The notes under the pieces are model-generated. The model had not been told where the DNA came from and ran no database searches. It saw nothing but the letters and a program-made list of their open reading frames with translations. A program made the position numbers and the translations under genes. 64,000 nt of DNA from Erythrocercus mccallii (taxonomy: Eukaryota; Chordata; Aves; Passeriformes; Dicruridae): positions 62,001 to 126,000 of the forward strand of contig VZRG01001350.1 in NCBI GenBank assembly GCA_013397435.1, given 5' to 3'. Below are positions 59,701 through 64,000 of this stretch, one piece after another (position 1 is the first letter of the stretch; the number at the start of each line of letters is the position of its first letter).

Positions 59701-62700
59701 TACCCATGTAGGTCTTCATTTTTTCTTCTTTGCCTTTCTATTTTCTTTGCCATGAGCCAAGTGGAGTTATGTAGCATGCTGTACCGAATTAGTCCCTGAT
59801 AAGCCTAGATCTTGCTGATATCCAGCTCTTCATTGGTCTCCTGTGCTATCCTTGTTAAGGTAATTGCCAGGCTTGACCACATGTGAAAGAATGACTTGCT
59901 CTCAGAGATATGCCAGAATGGCAGTTTAGCACTGAATTTGTCATGGTCTGGTGTTTAGTGTGCTCCTGGCTGCTCTCCTCAGAACTGAAGAGTAGAAGTA
60001 TCTATTGAGAATAAGAGTTAAAGCTGGCTGAAATAGTGCATCAGGTACAACAGTGTTGCCTGCTGTGAGGGGACCAAGGCCAGTTAGTGTAGGTAGATTG
60101 TTGCTGAGGTGGATTTGAAATAAGACGTTTCTGAATATTACCAGGAGGTGACATCTTCCCACAGGAGAAAGAGTAGCCCTTTTTCTCAGGTTATGTTGAT
60201 TTACCAGGTCAGTTCTCACCACAATGCTGAAGCTTTAAAGGACTCTAAGAGAAGATTTCTCACAGATTTGCAGCAGCAAATTAAGAAGTTTTTTCCTTCA
60301 GCTTTCTCCTCTGTCTTCTTTCAGACACCATCAGTTTCAGACTAAAACCACTTTCAGACCAAAACCAGTAAAGAATATTAGAACATCAGTAATCTTAGAT
60401 ATCTTGGAAAAGGGAAAAACATGGATTTTAACCTAGGAAGTTTGTGGTGTAGCAAGGGTATAAATGCAATTGTGTTCAGAGAGGCCAAGTGGATTTTTTT
60501 TGTTTTGTTTTGGTGGGTTTTTTTGTGTGAGATATAGTTTCATTCAGCTGAAAAGAGCAAACAAAATATTTAGACATTGGCATCCTTATCTCTCACCATA
60601 GCTATTGTGGCCTTTTTGGGAGTAATTTCAGAAGGTTGAGCTTGCGTGCAAAGGGAGTTTCAGGTGCAATGATCTAGGTGGGATGAGAGTGTATTCCCTC
60701 TCCTGTCACAGGGGAAAACTCAGGATAGTTACTTCTTGTACAGTTTTACTAGACTAATTAGCTTGAAAACTGTGCTTGCAGATCTGACTTTGTGTTTAAC
60801 TGATGCCAGCAAAAAGCTGTGTCCCCTTCCAGCTTCCAGAGTGATGGACGTGCTACAGCAGGATCAGCTGATGTGAGGGAGTTGTATCTTCCTGCACACT
60901 AACACTTCTTCTATAGTATAGGACCTTATAATATTTACTTCTCTTTTTTTTTTTTTCTTACAGTTAGTTAATTTTAGGCTGTATGGTGAGTATTTTTAAT
61001 CCTTTTTATGCAGAGAAATTAACTGCCAGTCATATAAGAAAGTAATGCATCTAGGCTGAAATAAAATAATCCTAATCTAATCAAAGTCCTAGTGATGTAG
61101 AGATTATTCCTAGGGTGTTTACTTTATCTAGTTGAATTGGTGAAAGGTATTTGTGCACAACAGAACTCACTAAGAGGAACTCAAAAGTCCCTGGACCATT
61201 TTCTGTATCACTTCTAGGGGCTGTTATCCTGATCCAGCATCTTGAGAATGTTTTTATTAGAGACCTTGTGGAGTTCAAGCACCAGGGGTACCTAATCCAT
61301 GAAGGACCTGCAGAGAGTATGTAATGAGACACAGGCTTCTTTGTGCCCCATTCACCATTAACACATGGCTAATGGAGCTGATCAAAATTTTACTTGCTGG
61401 AAAGCACAGTTTCATTCTTCAGCATTTTTTTTTTAATTCCAGTACTCACCTACTTATAACAAGAGGAGCAAAATTCTTTGTGAAATTGGAATTTAAAGTC
61501 TGGTAATAAGTAGGTACTTACAGAAAAAAAATAGATTGCCTAGGCTGATGAGAAATGCAGCAGGTGAAACTATATTCACCAGGTCCCATACTTAGGTCTA
61601 ATCCTGCTGGCTGATTGTTTAAAAATCCAGTGAGGGCAGTGGATAGCAAGAGCCCCACAGAATGGGACTAGTCCCTCTGAGAGCTCTGGAAGTCTTAGCA
61701 GGGCTGTCAGAAATCCCCAGCATCCATCCACACACTCACTCTGAGTCCACATCTCCCTGTTACAAAGGGTGCATCATGTATGAGCTGTTGTTTCTTCCCA
61801 GAATTTTTCCCCAATCTTCCCAAATCTTCTCTACACATATTCCATAAACCTTAATTCATGACAGTTTTATTCATTTGCCCCCAAGACTGCCCATGTAAGG
61901 GAATATCCCTATCTAGAATATGGATATGTTGGATTGAAGCCGTTGAACTCTTGATCTGAGAGTGGGAATTTATAGATTTGCAGGTATATGCTTGATTGAG
62001 TAATGCTCTGGGAAATGCAGGCATGAGTCACTTAGAACATGGCACTTGTAAAAAGGAAAATATTGAACAAAGGATGTGTTGCATATTTTTAATACTCAAT
62101 GAAGGGTTAATCTGAATGGACCTTGTAACATTTGGTGGGTTATGTATATATATTTTCTTTTTATTTGCTGCCTCCAAAAAAAGTCTTATTTTTTCACCAC
62201 AAGTCTTGATTTCTCCAGGAGTGTATTTTGTTGCTTCATGAACTATGGTGTTTGCTGTACTTCAATTGTTTTTCCTAACGTTCCAAAAACATTCTGAATT
62301 GTTTGAGCACAGCTCTTGCAAACTGCACCTATTTAAAGATTAGTTGTTTTCAGAAAATAATTCAGTAGTTGTCAGAGGCTACATGTTTTTGAAGGTCTGG
62401 TTCTTCCTTTTCTCAGCCATTGTTTCAAGCAATTCTGCTGTCCTTTTAATTGCAGTATGAATTCTCAACTTTGACTATGCTTGGGATGAAATTTTAACTT
62501 CATGAATATTATGATGTGATGGTTTTGAGATATTGCTATCACAACCAAAATCCTACTATGTGTAGCATTGTTAAGACACAGGGAAGCAGATCTAAACAAA
62601 GAACACATAAGGGATTTTTGATGTTATGTGTTAGAATTAACACAGCATGTGCAAAACAACGTGAACATTAAACAGGTTCCATTCCTTTAGCAAAGACTGA

Positions 62701-63369
62701 AAATTCTGTAAGTTGCCAGAAGCAGTTAGCATTTTGCTGAATGCTAGCAGGTATCTAAATTTCTGTGGCATTGAATGGCTTCTGAGAATGTGATGGATGT
62801 GATGGCCCAATTGAAAATATCAGAATGTGTAATTCTGCAAAGGTGCTCTAAACTTCAAATCAGAGTATTCATGGACACATATCAGACATAAAGAAGAATG
62901 GATATGTCCATTAATGTAATGATAAACCTTACTTACAGATTTCAACAGTAAAAGTATTGGATTTTCTGTTCCTCGTTTGAAAAAAATCAAATATGTCCAT
63001 TTCTCTCTGAGTTTGGTTTTTCATTCCTTTTAGAGCCAGAGTAAGGGACAACCCATGCTACAATGCTAATCACTGTACAGAAATCAGGAATACAACTTTT
63101 TCTTGGAAAAGTCTCTGAAGGAAGCTCACACTCCAGGTCTTGTATATTGATAGATAATGATAATTGGTTTTGAGCAGCTGGTGGCTTTACTGAAGCACAC
63201 TGCTACTTTCCACTGCTTTACAGAACATAATAGGATCAGGCTGAGCCTGCTGTTGAAGGGATAGGAGTGGAGTTACCCCCAGCATTTTCACCCAGGGAGC
63301 TGCTTCCTCCCCCCTGAATCCCTGCTGTTACAGATGCAGGTTCTCTGCACTGGTTTTATCTGGAATCAC
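55166..63369. other. intergenic sequence, no gene seen
   Basis: AT-rich sequence with the TTA array (56692-56744) and short T or G/T-rich runs (for example about 60497-60525). A 93-codon minus-strand ORF at 59941-60222 is unrecognised. No RNA gene or mobile element could be named. Confidence 0.65.
56692..56744. repeat. (TTA)n microsatellite, 53 bp
   Basis: An uninterrupted TTA array of nearly 18 units with sharp edges. It is the longest pure microsatellite in the window and very likely length-variable. Confidence 0.95.
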
Positions 63370-63921
63370 ACTTGGTTTCTTCCCAGGGTCTGGTGTGGGC
63401 TGTATTTTGGATTTGCGCTGAACACCACGTTGAAAACACAGGGATGTTTTTGTTATTGCCGAGTAGTGTTTACACAATGCCAGGGCCTTAGCTGTTTCTC
63501 GTGTTCTCCCTTCAGCCAGGAGGCTGGGGGTGGACCAGGAGGAGGAGCTGGAGGAACCCAGCCGGGACACCTGATCCCAGCTGAATAAAGAGATATTCCA
63601 GAAGGCATCATGCTCAGCATGGGGAGCTGTGAGGAAGAGAAGGAAGGGATTTACATTCAAGAGGTAGCATTTGTCTTCTCAAGTCTTTGTTACCAGAGCC
63701 TGGCTTTCCTGGTGATGACTGATCATCTGCCTGTCCATACAAAGTGGTAAATGAATCTCTTACCTTGCTTTGCTTGTGCACACAGTTTTGCTGCACTTAT
63801 TTAACTGTTTTTATCTCAGGCCATGATTTTTCTCACTTTCACCTTGCCAATTCTCTCTCCTCCTCACCCCCAGTAGTATGGAGGGAGGGAGTGGGTTGGG
63901 GCTGAGTTGCCATGTAGGATG
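63370..63921 (+). mobile_element. avian ERVL-related LTR, near full length, diverged
   Basis: Sense-order landmarks are GCTGTATTTTGGATTTGCGC, TTGTTATTGCCGAGTAGTG, CAGGAGGCTGGGGGTGGACC, GGGACACCTGATCCCAGCTG, GATATTCCAGAAGGCATCAT, CTTTCCTGGTGATGACTGAT, AACTGTTTTTATCTCAGGCC and TTTTCTCACTTTCACC, and finally GGGTTGGGGCTGAGTTGCC, a decayed form of the family's 3' end. It differs in its U5 insert from the 54.7 kb copy. Short ORFs here arise from the LTR and are not genes. Confidence 0.8.
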
Positions 63922-64000
63922 AAATCAGGTAACCTCTGAACTTGCCCCACAGGCAATGCAAAGCTTCATAAATCTCTTCTGGGTCTCCCTCAGTACCTAA

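Overview
This window is vertebrate nuclear DNA, almost certainly from a songbird (Passeriformes). It has long AT-rich stretches without genes, one strong CpG island, many CR1 LINE fragments (some with ATTCTGTG-type tails), avian ERV long terminal repeats, and a decayed SINE that joins a tRNA-Ile-like head to a CR1 tail, a structure known from passerines (TguSINE1 type). Nothing looks bacterial or viral in organisation.

The only protein-coding gene I can support is GRIN3A, the NMDA-type glutamate receptor subunit GluN3A, read on the minus strand. Its first coding exon lies at 13202..12588 inside a CpG island (about 12.4-14.1 kb). The exon holds the signal peptide and the start of the amino-terminal domain and ends at a consensus GT splice donor after a complete codon. 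Positions 12587 down to 1 are the 5' part of intron 1. No exon 2 was recognised there, so the intron exceeds 12.5 kb. Two short upstream ORFs precede the GRIN3A start, joined by a TGATG stop/start overlap. The second runs out of frame across the GRIN3A ATG. A short CGG run lies between them and the start.

From about 14.2 kb to 64 kb the sequence lies upstream of GRIN3A and I find no gene in it. This fits the large gene-poor interval known 5' of GRIN3A in other amniotes. It contains CR1 fragments (14.8, 18.1-18.5, 21.7, 27.6-27.9 and 36.5 kb), the SINE (23.6 kb), and six LTR pieces (22.1, 28.1-28.7, 48.5-49.0, 51.6-52.3, 54.7-55.2 and 63.4-63.9 kb). The 28.1 kb element is a solo LTR flanked by a 5-bp CAGGC duplication. 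Several low-complexity tracts are also present, including an almost pure A/C tract at 33.8-34.1 kb and a TTA array at 56.7 kb. One unnamed repeat occurs twice (26.2 and 38.7 kb).

I did not find a novel biological system. The observations most worth checking are the overlapping uORFs on GRIN3A, the shortened GRIN3A linker, the unnamed 26.2/38.7 kb repeat pair, and the unresolved edge of the 51.6 kb LTR.
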